A stretch of DNA of 64,000 bases from Hymenobacter latericoloratus (GCF_014199535.1 NZ_JACHNV010000002.1:992001-1056000); one strand, 5' to 3'. Numbered from the stretch's first letter, positions 24,400 through 33,690 are shown. Program-made: numbers and translations. The notes: generated by a model from the sequence alone, not told the origin.

Positions 24400-25758
24400 T
24401 TATTGCACCGCCACCAGCTTCGCTAACCGCTCGGTCAGGGCGCGGCGGGAGTAGGCGGTGGCGCGGCCGGCGGGCAAATCGAGGTTGGGGTTGATGCGCC
24501 ACTGCGCGGCTAGGGCTTCCAGATGTGCCAGCATGGTTTCGTAGTCGGCGTAGGGTAGGGCCTGGCCGGCGCCGCACTCGCGCAGGAGCAGGTCGGCATC
24601 CGAGCCAGCGGGACCCACGCACAGGATGGGTTTGCCGGCGGCCAGGTACTCGAACACTTTGCCCGGCAGAATGCCCAGGTTGTTGGCTACGTCCGGTATG
24701 GCCATCAGCAGCACCGTGCTTTGCAGCAGGTAACCCACCGACTCATCGTGCGGCACGAAGGGAATGAACTCCGTCTGCTCACCAAGCCCGGCCGCCACTA
24801 CCTGCTGCCGCAGCCCATCCGATACTTTCCCCACGAAACGCAGCCGCAGCGGCACCGCGGGGTGGCGGCGGGCACACTCGGCGCAGGCGGCCAGCAGCTG
24901 CTCGATATGGTAGGTTTCGGAAATGGTGCCGGTGTGGGTGATGAGCAGCGCATCCGGGGGCGGCATGCTCAAGGCCCGAAAATCATCCTCATCGTAACCG
25001 TTGGGTACCACCTGGATTTTGTCGGCCGCAATTCGCTCCGATTTGCCCAGGAATAGCCGTTTAGTATGGGGACTGGTCACCAGCACGGCGTCGGCCTGCT
25101 CCAGCACCTGCCGCTCGTAGCGGGCATCGAGCCAGCGGGCCAGTGGGGTATGGTTCAGCTCTTTGTAGTAATAAATGTCCGTCCAGGGGTCGCGCATATC
25201 CGCCAGCCAGCGCAGGCCGAAGCGGCTTTTTAGCTCCAGGCCAATCAGCTGGGTAGAGTGGGGCGGAGAAGATGTCAGGACGGCGTCAAACTCCTCGCCG
25301 GCCGCCAGCAAATCGGCCACGGCCTGCAGGGCGTAGCGGTTCCAGCCCCGACGAGCATCGGGAATGAACAGGTTGCCGCGCACAAACTTGAACAGGCGCT
25401 GCAGGCGGCTGGTTTTGCTTTCGCCCACGAAGCCCCCGTAAGGAACCTGCTTGCCGGTCAGGCGTTTATAGCTGTCGAAGGGCTCGAAGGTGCGGGTGCG
25501 AATTACGCGCACCTGGGGCGGCACGTCGGCGGCCAGGGAGTGGTCGAGCACGGGGTAGGCCCCTTGGCTGGGGTCCACGGTAATGACCGTCGGCTCCACC
25601 CCGAACTGGGGCAGGTGCTTTACAAACTTCAGGCTGCGCTGCACGCCTGCGCCGCCGGAAGGTGGCCAGTAGTACGTAAGAACAAGCAGGCGAAGCGGGC
25701 GAGCAGCAGACACGGACACGAAGCGGGGGGGTAGCAATGAAACCGCGAAGGTAAGCAC
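24400..25758 (-). CDS. Glycosyltransferase family 4-like protein
   Basis: About 452 residues with a GT-B fold. It starts LLVLTYYWPPSGGAGVQR (donor-domain glycine loop) and has ADMRDPWTDIYYY, VVPNGYDEDDF, HTGTISETYHIEQL and KVFEYLAAGKPILC, the last being the conserved nucleotide-binding helix. It would add a sugar to a surface glycan. The start is uncertain: GTG at 25758 is the longest, and GTG at 25719 or 25713 is closer to the first strand. It is divergent from the coiled-coil gene. Confidence 0.82.
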   Translation of the reverse strand: MLTFAVSLLPPRFVSVSAARPLRLLVLTYYWPPSGGAGVQRSLKFVKHLPQFGVEPTVITVDPSQGAYPVLDHSLAADVPPQVRVIRTRTFEPFDSYKRLTGKQVPYGGFVGESKTSRLQRLFKFVRGNLFIPDARRGWNRYALQAVADLLAAGEEFDAVLTSSPPHSTQLIGLELKSRFGLRWLADMRDPWTDIYYYKELNHTPLARWLDARYERQVLEQADAVLVTSPHTKRLFLGKSERIAADKIQVVPNGYDEDDFRALSMPPPDALLITHTGTISETYHIEQLLAACAECARRHPAVPLRLRFVGKVSDGLRQQVVAAGLGEQTEFIPFVPHDESVGYLLQSTVLLMAIPDVANNLGILPGKVFEYLAAGKPILCVGPAGSDADLLLRECGAGQALPYADYETMLAHLEALAAQWRINPNLDLPAGRATAYSRRALTERLAKLVAVQ

Positions 25759-25783
25759 CTGCGGCCTTTCGGGGTTTTCTGGT

Positions 25784-25791
25784 TACTTTTG
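25784..25791 (+). promoter_or_regulatory. TACTTTTG box upstream of the coiled-coil gene
   Basis: TACTTTTG matches the -7 consensus and lies 37 bp before the ATG at 25829. The -33 element is not clear. Confidence 0.4.
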
Positions 25792-25828
25792 GAGGCTGAA
25801 CCCGGTCCTTTCCTCTGTACACTTCTCT

Positions 25829-26338
25829 ATGGCTGCCGATTACACCGATTTACTAGCCCTGATGGGTGACGTGCTCCGTGCCGTGGACCGGCAGACGGAG
25901 GAAAACAAGAAAGCTATTCAGGAGCTGGGCCTGCGCTTCGAGCAACGCATGGAGCAGTCCGATGCTCGTTTCGAAGCCATCTTCGACCGCTTTGCTACCG
26001 CCGTAGCCGACGGCTTTATCCGGATGGAAAAGAAGATCGAAGGCGTGAAGGAAGAAGTAGCGGGTGTGAAGCAGGAGGTAGCCAGCGTGAAGCAGGAAGT
26101 AACCAGCGTAAAGCAAGAGGTTGCGGGCGTGAAGCAAGAAGTTGCCAGCGTAAAGCAAGAAGTAGCAGGCGTGAAGGAAGAAGTGGCTAACGTGAAGCAG
26201 GAAGTTGCCGGCCTGCGCACCGACGTGCAACAAATTGACCAGCGCCTGGCGCGGGTGGAGCAAAATCAGGCTACGCAGGCCGATATGCTGCACCGCCTGG
26301 AAGTGCTGGAAAACATCGTGTTGCGAAAAGCTTCTTAG
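25829..26338 (+). CDS. Coiled-coil protein with eight heptad repeats
   Basis: 169 residues, mostly one long coiled coil. Residues 72-127 are eight exact-length heptads of the form (G/S/N)VK(Q/E)EV(A/T), encoded by 21-bp tandem repeats at 26042-26209. An N-terminal helix (VLRAVDRQTEENKKAI) and a C-terminal helix (RLARVEQNQATQADML) flank it. There is no signal peptide or catalytic motif, so a structural role is likely. The repeat number may vary between strains. It precedes ffh by 51 bp, possibly in one transcript. Confidence 0.75.
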   Translation: MAADYTDLLALMGDVLRAVDRQTEENKKAIQELGLRFEQRMEQSDARFEAIFDRFATAVADGFIRMEKKIEGVKEEVAGVKQEVASVKQEVTSVKQEVAGVKQEVASVKQEVAGVKEEVANVKQEVAGLRTDVQQIDQRLARVEQNQATQADMLHRLEVLENIVLRKAS

Positions 26339-26389
26339 CGTCGGCCGTAATCAGCAAAATCAAAAAAATCAGCGCAAATCTGCGACTCC

Positions 26390-27739
26390 ATGTTCGATAA
26401 CCTTAGTACCAAACTCGACCGCGCCTTTAAAACCCTTAAGGGTCAGGGCAGCATCACCGAAATCAATGTTGCCTCCACCGTAAAGGAAATCCGCCGGGCC
26501 CTCGTGGACGCCGACGTGAACTACAAGGTGGCCAAGGAGGTAACCGACAAAATCAAGGACGAGGCCATGGGCCGCGACGTGCTCATCAGCGTGTCGCCGG
26601 GCCAGCTGATGACCAAAATCGTCTATGATGAGCTGACCCAGCTCATGGGCGGCGAAAAGCAGGACATCGTTATCAAGGGCGAACCGGCCGTAGTGCTGCT
26701 CTCGGGCTTGCAGGGCTCGGGTAAAACCACCTTCGCCGGTAAGCTGGCCAGCCACATTAAAAAGCAGGGGCGCAACGTGCTGCTGGTGGCCTGCGACGTG
26801 TACCGCCCCGCCGCTATTGACCAGCTGAAAGTGCTGGGCGAGCAGATTGGCGTGGAAGTGTACTCGGAGCCGGAAAACAAGAATCCGGTGGAGATTTCGC
26901 AGAACGCCATTGAGTTTGCCCGCAAGAACAACAAGAAGGTGGTCATCATTGACACCGCCGGCCGCCTGGCCGTGGACGAGCAGATGATGGCCGAAATCGA
27001 GCGGGTGAAGCGGGCCATCAACCCCTCGGAAACGCTGTTCGTGGTGGACTCCATGACGGGGCAGGACGCCGTGAACACGGCCAAGACCTTCAACGACCGC
27101 CTGAACTTTGACGGGGTAGTACTCACCAAGCTCGACGGTGACTCGCGCGGTGGTGCGGCCCTCTCCATCCGGGCCGTGGTGGAGAAACCCATCAAGTTCA
27201 TCTCGACGGGTGAGAAGATGGAAGCTCTCGACCTGTTCTACCCCGACCGCATGGCCCAGCGCATTCTGGGCATGGGCGACGTGATTTCGCTGGTAGAGCG
27301 CGCCCAGCAGCAGTTCGACGAGGAAGAGGCCAAGCGCATCAACCAGAAGATCCGCAAAAACCAGTTCAACTTCGATGACTTCCTCTCCCAGCTAGAGCAA
27401 ATCAAGAAGATGGGCAACCTGAAGGACCTGGTGGGCATGATTCCGGGCATGGGCAAAGCCCTGAAGGACGTGGAAATTGACGACGACGCCTTTAAGCCGA
27501 TTGAAGCCATCATCAAGAGCATGACGCCCAAGGAGCGCGCCCAGCCGGAGCTGCTGAACGGCTCCCGTCGCCGCCGCCTGGCCAAAGGTTCCGGCACCGA
27601 CATCCAGCAGGTCAACAACCTGATGAAGCAGTTCGAGGACATGCGCAAAGTGATGCGCACTATGAACAAGATGAGCCAGACCAAAGGCGGCATGCAGCAA
27701 ATGGCCCGCATGATGGGTATGAAAGGCCCCCTGCGCTAA
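26390..27739 (+). CDS. ffh: Signal recognition particle protein Ffh
   Basis: 449 residues. The N domain (1-85), the SRP GTPase G domain (P-loop GLQGSGKTT at 106-114, DTAGRL, TKLDGDSRGG) and a methionine-rich M domain (MKQFEDMRKVMRTMNKMSQ...GGMQQMARMMGMKG) are all present. It binds signal sequences and 4.5S RNA and brings ribosomes to FtsY at the inner membrane. Length is normal for the family. A strong terminator follows. Confidence 0.97.
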   Translation: MFDNLSTKLDRAFKTLKGQGSITEINVASTVKEIRRALVDADVNYKVAKEVTDKIKDEAMGRDVLISVSPGQLMTKIVYDELTQLMGGEKQDIVIKGEPAVVLLSGLQGSGKTTFAGKLASHIKKQGRNVLLVACDVYRPAAIDQLKVLGEQIGVEVYSEPENKNPVEISQNAIEFARKNNKKVVIIDTAGRLAVDEQMMAEIERVKRAINPSETLFVVDSMTGQDAVNTAKTFNDRLNFDGVVLTKLDGDSRGGAALSIRAVVEKPIKFISTGEKMEALDLFYPDRMAQRILGMGDVISLVERAQQQFDEEEAKRINQKIRKNQFNFDDFLSQLEQIKKMGNLKDLVGMIPGMGKALKDVEIDDDAFKPIEAIIKSMTPKERAQPELLNGSRRRRLAKGSGTDIQQVNNLMKQFEDMRKVMRTMNKMSQTKGGMQQMARMMGMKGPLR

Positions 27740-27766
27740 GCAGCCAGGAACTGCGTAGCTTTATAC

Positions 27767-27810
27767 ACCAAAAAGCCCGAATGCTTTAGCGTTCGGGCTT
27801 TTTGGTTTTA
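27767..27810. terminator. Intrinsic terminator shared by ffh and the lyase gene
   Basis: A 15-bp perfect stem (27767-27781 and 27792-27806, ACCAAAAAGCCCGAA) with a 10-nt loop and a T-run on each strand, between two convergent genes. Confidence 0.93.
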
Positions 27811-27832
27811 GCGCAAGGTGAAAATTCAGTTC

Positions 27833-30784
27833 CTACCTCTCAATCAAAACCTTGACCGGAGTAGTGACCAGCTGGCCGGTTGGGCTCAGTGCCCGGAGGT
27901 AGTACAACCCCGGCGCTAAGCGCTGCACGTCGAGCCGGGTTTGCTGCTGAAACTGCTCCCGCATTACTACCCGTCCGTTGCGGTCCAGGACCTGCAGCTC
28001 GATTTGTTGTTGCGGATCGGGGTAGGAAACCGTCAGGAAGTCGTGGGCCGGAACGGGGGCCACCGTTAGCGTGGCGGCTGCAACGGCGGCGGCTACCTGC
28101 ACCACGGAGGAGTAGTGCGCGGTGCCATCCTGGTCGTGCTGCTGCAGACGGTACTGCACGGCAGTGGTAGGTGCGGCCTTATCGGTGAAGCGGTACGTGG
28201 TGGCCTGGGCGCTGGTACCCTGGCCAGGCACAAACCCGATGTTCTGGAACGTGCGGCCGGCATCCTGGCTGCGTTGCACCGTAAAGCCCCGGTTTTGCAG
28301 TTCCGCTGCGGTTTGCCAGCTTAGCTCTGTGCTCGTAGCCTGTCGGCGGGCCGTGAAAAAGGTGAGCACGACCGGAAGAGGCCGGCCAATGGACTGCACT
28401 GCCACGGATGAGGCCTTGGTCAGCTCAATGGTGAGCAGCCCCGTTGCGGCGTCGTAGCTTGAGTGAGCCACTCCCGGCCCCGTAGCCGCTACCGTAGCCG
28501 AGGGCATACGCAGCGCTAACGTGGTGGGGCGGCTCACGTATATATCGAATTGGTTTTCCGTCATGTGCTGCCAGCTGATCGTAGCCCGGCGCGACGACTG
28601 CAGCACTACCTCCGAGCCGTAGCGCAACTCCGTGCCCTCATCCAGAAAAGCCTGTACGGGATTTCCTGCCTGATCAACCGAAAGAAAAGTCAGCAGCGCG
28701 TCGGAACTGATGGAGCGGTCCGGTCCGGGGCTGGTAGTCAGGATAGTATCGGTTTGGGTGAAGGCCACGTCCCGGAAGCCATCGGCGGTGGTGGTTAAGC
28801 CGGCGGTGGCAGCCGTGCTGGTACTGACAATCTGGGCGGGGGGAGCAGTAGCAGGGCCAGGGTAGAGGGCGGCCAGAAACTGCGTTTGGGCTGCCCCAGT
28901 TTGCTCAACCAACAGGGTAGTATGGTTTTCGGTTGAGTTGTAGGCCAGCTCGTGCACGCCCGTTGCCGTTCTGTACGTAGCGGCAGTGCCCGGAGTAGCT
29001 ACGTGCGCCGTCAGCCGGGCTCCGTTTTTCTCCCAGGAGCCTTCCTGCTGCGCCAGACTGTTATGGAAAAGACCCGTTTGCGCAGTACCTCCCGCTAGCC
29101 CGTAGCCGTGCAGCTGCCAGGTGTAGCGCCGCGGCCCCGCCGACTGCACGAAGTCGGCCAGCAGGTAGTAGCGGCCCCGCACAAACAACGCTTTGCGGGT
29201 GACGGAAGCATTCTGGCACGTGGTGCGGGCTTCGCCGAAAGCCAGGCCTCCGGCCTCAAAAGCGCGGGGCAGGATAGCATTCGGTTCATTAGCAGCGCCG
29301 GCGTTGCCAAGGGCCGGACCGGCGCCATCTACCAGCACCATGTTATGGTTGGCGGCCTGGCCTACTTCCGCCCGGCGGCTATAGCTCAGGTAGCCGGCAT
29401 CGAGGGCCAGTAGCTGGCCCTGGGCATGGAGGATGAAGCTGGTGGCATCGGCCTGGTTATGGCCGCCGGAGTTGGTTTGCACCGCACCGCTTTTACCGTA
29501 CAAATGGAGGTAGGTAGCTACCGAATCGGGACCAGCCTGCAGGATCAGGTTGCCGCTGTGGGGCAGGTGGGTAAGGGTAGGGCGGGAGCGAGGGGTAGGC
29601 GTTACCTGCGCGGCCAGGTAGGCCGCGCGCATGTCCACCGTCGCGTCGCGGAGCTGGGCGTTCAGCGAGTTCAACTGCCCCCCCGACAGGCGTCGCAGGT
29701 GCAGCGGCACCGCGTAGCGGCTTTTGCCAGTAAGCGCCAGCTCGGGCATGGCCATATCCACGTACGAGTCTTCCAAGGCCGGGAAACGGCCGTCCGGCAT
29801 CAGAATAGCCGTTATCCACTCGTATAGCTGGTCGTAGCGCGGGTCAAAGTAGGGGTTGCGGATGCGGCGTGTGGTGCCGTTGTAGGTGCAAGAGAAACTG
29901 ATATCCGGAGCGAAGTTGCCCAAAGCCCGAAAAAACGGCAGACAGTTCAGAAACGCATACTTGAAGTAATACGGACCTTCGGCGTAGCCAGCTACTGCCG
30001 TTGGGTCCGACTGGCGCTGGGCGTCTTCCCACAGCACGTTATCGAGGTGGAACAGCCCGGTGTTTATCCAGTTTATTGGCTGCTGATTCACGTCGGGGCT
30101 GGTGGCGTCATTCAGCACCACGGCCGCCATACCCAAGGCGGCCGCGGTCATCAGGGTGTGGTTGTTTTTGACTTGGCGAAAGAAATACACGCCCAGGAAA
30201 GGCCGGTTTGATTCGCGGTACAGATTACCAGCGAACTGCTGGAGCTTTGTTTTACCTACCTGCAACTCGGCCTCCGTTACTCCGGCGCCCCGAAGTAGGT
30301 CGTAGGCAATCAGGTAATCGATAAGCTCCTTGGAGCGCCACTGCCACTCGGTGTATGTGGTACCCGAGAAGCTGGCAAAGGCCTCCACCGCCGGGTTCAG
30401 GCTTTCCAGTGCTCCTACCGCCTGCTGCTGGTACAGGGCGCGCTCTGGCCCGGGTAGAGGAATAAGGGAAGCGCCAATCGGCTTCCGGTCCATGAGCAGC
30501 ACAAAGGCGGTATTTTTCGCAAAAGTGGCCCTGCCACGACGCTCATCCGCAGTAGCATTTCCGTTGGCCGGGCCGGCGAAGATGCTGGTGTACAAGCTGG
30601 CGTAGAGCGTCTGGTTCTGCGGTGCGGCCAGAAACTCCCGGCCGCCCGGTACGGCGGCGGGCGTGAGCAGGGTGCGGGGGTAAGTAGCGGTAATGCCCGC
30701 CGGGCTCCAGCTGCCCGTTTGGGCAAATGCTGAAGATGCTAAAAGCCAGAAGAGAACAAAAGAAAGTAGAGAGTTTTTATTCAA
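27833..30784 (-). CDS. Heparinase II/III-like polysaccharide lyase with T9SS sorting domain
   Basis: 983 residues with a signal peptide (to about SAFAQ, residue 21). Residues about 30-350 form the alpha-helical toroid and about 400-650 the heparinase II/III-like beta domain (SGGHNQADATSFILHAQGQ, RYYLLADFVQ). A fibronectin-like region (about 800-890) and a C-terminal type A T9SS sorting domain (about 900-983; VAPVPAHDFLTVSY, LAPGLYYLRA) follow. It is probably exported by the type IX system to the cell surface to degrade a uronic-acid polymer. The substrate cannot be read from sequence. Confidence 0.82.
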   Translation of the reverse strand: MNKNSLLSFVLFWLLASSAFAQTGSWSPAGITATYPRTLLTPAAVPGGREFLAAPQNQTLYASLYTSIFAGPANGNATADERRGRATFAKNTAFVLLMDRKPIGASLIPLPGPERALYQQQAVGALESLNPAVEAFASFSGTTYTEWQWRSKELIDYLIAYDLLRGAGVTEAELQVGKTKLQQFAGNLYRESNRPFLGVYFFRQVKNNHTLMTAAALGMAAVVLNDATSPDVNQQPINWINTGLFHLDNVLWEDAQRQSDPTAVAGYAEGPYYFKYAFLNCLPFFRALGNFAPDISFSCTYNGTTRRIRNPYFDPRYDQLYEWITAILMPDGRFPALEDSYVDMAMPELALTGKSRYAVPLHLRRLSGGQLNSLNAQLRDATVDMRAAYLAAQVTPTPRSRPTLTHLPHSGNLILQAGPDSVATYLHLYGKSGAVQTNSGGHNQADATSFILHAQGQLLALDAGYLSYSRRAEVGQAANHNMVLVDGAGPALGNAGAANEPNAILPRAFEAGGLAFGEARTTCQNASVTRKALFVRGRYYLLADFVQSAGPRRYTWQLHGYGLAGGTAQTGLFHNSLAQQEGSWEKNGARLTAHVATPGTAATYRTATGVHELAYNSTENHTTLLVEQTGAAQTQFLAALYPGPATAPPAQIVSTSTAATAGLTTTADGFRDVAFTQTDTILTTSPGPDRSISSDALLTFLSVDQAGNPVQAFLDEGTELRYGSEVVLQSSRRATISWQHMTENQFDIYVSRPTTLALRMPSATVAATGPGVAHSSYDAATGLLTIELTKASSVAVQSIGRPLPVVLTFFTARRQATSTELSWQTAAELQNRGFTVQRSQDAGRTFQNIGFVPGQGTSAQATTYRFTDKAAPTTAVQYRLQQHDQDGTAHYSSVVQVAAAVAAATLTVAPVPAHDFLTVSYPDPQQQIELQVLDRNGRVVMREQFQQQTRLDVQRLAPGLYYLRALSPTGQLVTTPVKVLIER

Positions 30785-30914
30785 AACTTATATTGGTTTA
30801 ATTATAGTTAAGCCGCTGCTCGTTTCGGCTGCTTAGTGGGGTAATAGTTTTATCTAGAAAAGAGTTTCCTTCTATTTCGACAGCCACTAGGGCGTTAAGA
30901 AGCCGCAAAAACAA
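30785..30914. other. AT-rich leader of the lyase gene
   Basis: About 130 bp upstream of the lyase start, with no gene. The minus strand reads TAAGTTTTG just before the ATG, close to the TAnnTTTG box but with one extra base. Confidence 0.35.
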
Positions 30915-30947
30915 AATCCCGTCCTATTCCAGAAATAGGACGGGATT
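30915..30947 (-). terminator. Intrinsic terminator of guaD
   Basis: A 14-bp perfect stem (30915-30928 and 30934-30947, AATCCCGTCCTATT) with a 5-nt loop. On the minus strand it is followed by TTGTTTTTG, so it serves guaD. Confidence 0.85.
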
Positions 30948-30989
30948 CCCAGGATGTAAGGGGCGACGACTTGAATATGTAAATAAAGT

Positions 30990-31466
30990 TTAATAATCGG
31001 TACGGCCTTCCTGCTGCTCCCAGGCCCGGAAGCCGGCTCTGGCTTCGTCACGTAATAATTCCACCATTGGGATATGGCGGGCGCCCAACGGCTTCTCTAA
31101 TTCTTCATAAATAAATTGGTCGTCGAAGCCGATAGCGGCCGCATCCTGCTTGGTGTTGCCGTAAAACACGCGGCGGGGTCGGGCCCAGTAGATAGCGCCG
31201 AGGCACATGGGGCACGGCTCGCAGCTGGTGTACAGGTCGCAGCCATCGAGCTGAAAGGTGCCCAGGGCGGCGCAGGCCTTGCGAATGGCATCTACCTCGG
31301 CGTGGCAAGTAGGGTCGTGGGTGCTGGTAACCTGGTTGAAGCCTCGGGCAATAATTTGCCCGTCCTTAACGATTACAGCCCCGAAAGGTCCGCCGTGGCC
31401 AGCCTGCATTTTTTCAACGGACAAGCGAATTGCTTCGCGCATAAACTCAGGGTTGGGCGCTTCCAT
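30990..31466 (-). CDS. guaD: Guanine deaminase (cytidine-deaminase fold)
   Basis: 158 residues with zinc motifs C54-HAE (55-57) and P84-C85-x-x-C88 (TSCEPCPMCLGAIYWARP). The downstream FYGNTKQDAAAIGFDDQFIY and the C-terminal YEELEKPL...EEQ-rich tail match Bacillus GuaD more than tRNA adenosine deaminase TadA. It converts guanine to xanthine in purine salvage. The ATG at 31466 gives the normal length; an upstream in-frame extension is dismissed. It is the last host gene before element 1. Confidence 0.88.
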   Translation of the reverse strand: MEAPNPEFMREAIRLSVEKMQAGHGGPFGAVIVKDGQIIARGFNQVTSTHDPTCHAEVDAIRKACAALGTFQLDGCDLYTSCEPCPMCLGAIYWARPRRVFYGNTKQDAAAIGFDDQFIYEELEKPLGARHIPMVELLRDEARAGFRAWEQQEGRTDY

Positions 31467-31788
31467 ACGGGTAGGGTCAGGGAATGAAGAAAGGTGAAAG
31501 CCGAAGAAACCGGCCAAAAACTGCGCAAAATACAGTATTCAACCCTTTCCGTCGCGAGTCGTCATACCGCGCGGAAAGAGGCTTCTGCCCCAATCGGCAC
31601 AAATTATAGCGGGCTAGTACCCCCGATTTCTCTTTTATTTATTTCTCCATGCAACCCCAGGGCCCCACTTCCGACTCTATATCGTGTAGACACTACGAAT
31701 GCTGTTCTTCGAACAGATAATCAACTGGTGCTAATGTAATTTGGCCCGGTATTTGGTTGTCTGTAAAACGAAAGAATAGTTTTTTAGG
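31467..31788. other. Host intergenic region left of element 1
   Basis: 322 bp between guaD and the left junction with no supported gene. It contains a small hairpin (CTGTTCTTCGAACAG, near 31702). The plus strand runs into the host terminator that element 1 split, so an unannotated small RNA ending there is possible. Confidence 0.4.
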
Positions 31789-31810
31789 TGTTTTGGTTGT
31801 GGAAAAGGGG
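31789..31810. repeat. Left 22-bp att repeat of element 1
   Basis: Perfect direct repeat of 43454-43475 (begins TGTTTTGGTTGTGGAA). It ends inside the rising arm of a terminator hairpin. Confidence 0.85.
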
Positions 31811-31834
31811 GCTGTCGTTGGCAGCCCTTTTTTT
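31803..31834 (+). terminator. Terminator at the left junction of element 1
   Basis: A 12-bp stem (31803-31814 and 31822-31833) with a 7-nt loop and a T-run. The left half comes from the att repeat and the right half from the element. It matches the host version at 43468-43499 in stem and loop length. Confidence 0.8.
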
Positions 31835-31903
31835 GTTGCCCAAAGTGTGCGTTTGGAGGTTGTTAGGGCACATTTGATTGTTATTCACAGTATCGTTCTC
31901 CAC

Positions 31904-32048
31904 AATTGGTCAGTACTTATTTGTAAAATTGGTCAGTATACGGCCACAAATACTGACCATTTAGCCCCCAGTACTGACCAAATTTACTCGGGACTGACCT
32001 GATTTATTACCTGTACTGACCTGATTTGTTCTCTGGGCTGACCAAATT
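31904..32048. promoter_or_regulatory. Cluster of seven GGTCAGT motifs (likely integrase arm sites)
   Basis: Forward copies AATTGGTCAGTAC (31904-31916) and AATTGGTCAGTAT (31927-31939); reverse copies at 31951-31960, 31971-31984, 31991-32005, 32013-32027 and 32036-32048 (GTACTGACCAAATT type). The same motif recurs twice beside the right junction. The region 31811-32208 contains no gene. Confidence 0.7.
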
Positions 32049-32208
32049 ATCAGGGAAGGAAAGAGCCGGAAATTATTCTGGGCATAGGTAGGGGAGCCAA
32101 AATTATTCTGGGTTGAAATCTTTTCTGCATTCGGTTGAAATGCTTCAGATAGTGCTAACTATTTGGTGAATATTTGAAGCTCAGTCTATCACTCCCGCAA
32201 GTATCCAT

Positions 32209-32949
32209 ATGCCTAAGAGCCGTAGCCGAAAAGGAAGGAAGGTTGAACCTGTAGCGAAAAAAAGGAAGGAGGAAAAAAACCCTGACTCATTTCATAGAAT
32301 CGGTAACGCTTATTACAAGCTAATGAAGGAGGCCGGGGAACGCATTGATGCTCTGCGCCCGATGATTACCGATTTGACCCTTAGGGAGAATTATCTACTT
32401 AACTTTGAAGCAATAGCTTTGAGCTATCGAAAGATTGCTGAAGTGATTGTCTTCGCAAACCTTGCCGGTCATGAGAGAGAGTATGCTGACCTATACCCGA
32501 AGTACCAGCAGGAATGGAGAATAAAGGAAATTATTCAGCGTATAAAGGGCATCAATCCCGGTTACTATCCTCGTCCACGCAGAAGGAACCCAACAAAGGA
32601 TATTAACCAAATAGAACATCTTCAACTGCTATCAGATGGGGAATGGATGACAGAAGATGAGCTAATTGACATGTACAATACATGTAGCGGCTTGATTCAC
32701 GCCCAAAACTCCTTTAAAGAAGATATCGATTTGACACCTTTTCCTGCTTTGTTTCAGAGCTGGGCTAACAAGTTAGTGGGGTTACTCAACTATCACTTAG
32801 TACACTTACCAGATGGAAAGCATTCGGTTTCTTTCCAAATGAGGGATAGTAACACTGGTTTACCATCAGTTTTCCTGTTCGAGGATATTACTGACCAAAT
32901 GCCGGAGAGTGTGTTGTCTGAACTCCAAGGAAATCAATCGGCTTCATGA
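32209..32949 (+). CDS. Element 1 protein of unknown function
   Basis: 246 residues. The first 25 are strongly basic (MPKSRSRKGRKVEP), followed by a mostly helical body (SFHRIGNAYYKLMKEAG, EAIALSYRKIAEVIVFANLAG, MYNTCSGLIHAQNSF). There is no signal peptide, membrane helix or recognised catalytic motif. It is the first gene of the element from the left. Its stop overlaps the end of the convergent DUF5675 fragment by 6 bp. Confidence 0.7.
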   Translation: MPKSRSRKGRKVEPVAKKRKEEKNPDSFHRIGNAYYKLMKEAGERIDALRPMITDLTLRENYLLNFEAIALSYRKIAEVIVFANLAGHEREYADLYPKYQQEWRIKEIIQRIKGINPGYYPRPRRRNPTKDINQIEHLQLLSDGEWMTEDELIDMYNTCSGLIHAQNSFKEDIDLTPFPALFQSWANKLVGLLNYHLVHLPDGKHSVSFQMRDSNTGLPSVFLFEDITDQMPESVLSELQGNQSAS

Positions 32950-33153
32950 GGTAACTGTAATCCAGCAGCTATTACCAGCCTTCAGCAGGTCATCCAGCAG
33001 CTTGTAGAATTTGTCACAGGCTTTGCGGGATTCGCCTACGAAGTCCTTGCTTCTGGTAGAACCCAGTAGCAAACATCCATCACTGTCGGAAGCAGTATTG
33101 CCCGAGTGTATCCGGATACCCAGAAAGCCGCGAACAACTACCAGAAGGGGCAT
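32944..33153 (-). pseudogene. DUF5675 C-terminal fragment
   Basis: 69 codons containing GIRIHSGNTASDSDGCLLLG and a late WITVTS strand, matching the C-terminal half of DUF5675 proteins (about 120-140 residues, often phage- or tail-associated). An in-frame TAG lies 5 codons upstream of the ATG, so the N-terminal half is missing. It is either a remnant or a short functional version; remnant is more likely. Confidence 0.55.
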
Positions 33154-33690
33154 GATAGCCTTATTCTAAGAGCTGTTAATTCGTTTGCAGTACATTTTTT
33201 TGAAAAAAATTTCGTGGACAAGAGCCACAGAATCTTCGCTTGGGGGAGGGGGGAGGTAAAGTACGGGATACGGGTGCAGGGGAGGGGGTAAAAAGGACCT
33301 CAACCAACTCCAAATCTGCGAGAACTAAGAGTATTAGGACCCATTTATAGTCTAATATATATATATGTATGATTTGGATAGAAACAATGATTTTGAATGA
33401 GTTAATGAGGTATGGTTATAGTACCATATAGTACAGTAAATCTTGATTAAGGGAGGTATAATTTTTAAGTTGTACTTTAATAAAATTGAGAAATCAATTG
33501 CTTGAGTATTACGCGAAATGCGAGGGATTTATACCAATTGCTGCATCATGATGATTGGTGTGGTAGGTACGCATATCGAATCTGTGACACATGGCTACAT
33601 AGTTCTTTTAAAGCCTTGCTTGTAGTGACAGTCAACGGAACCAGCGCATGGTAGCATAACTACACCTACATCCGGAAGAACATGCGGCCT
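33154..33690. other. Gene-free AT-rich stretch of element 1
   Basis: About 540 bp without a supported gene, with a TA-rich run (33351-33370, ATATATATATAT) and short near-palindromes (ACCATATAGTAC). It ends in a plus-strand terminator at 33692-33720 although no plus-strand gene leads into it, so a non-coding RNA is possible. Confidence 0.45.

Noticed and set aside
24400..25758. CMP-pseudaminic acid transferase
   Set aside because: The motifs are those of a general family 4 GT-B enzyme; nothing points to a CMP-nonulosonate donor.
26042..26209. Non-coding satellite repeat
   Set aside because: The 21-bp units stay in frame within a continuous coding sequence with a coiled-coil pattern.
31494..31739. 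An 81-codon plus-strand frame next to guaD
   Set aside because: Low-complexity translation, no known motif, overlapping the guaD leader. Similar weak frames at 31757-32002 (crosses the att site) and 34586-34903 were dropped.
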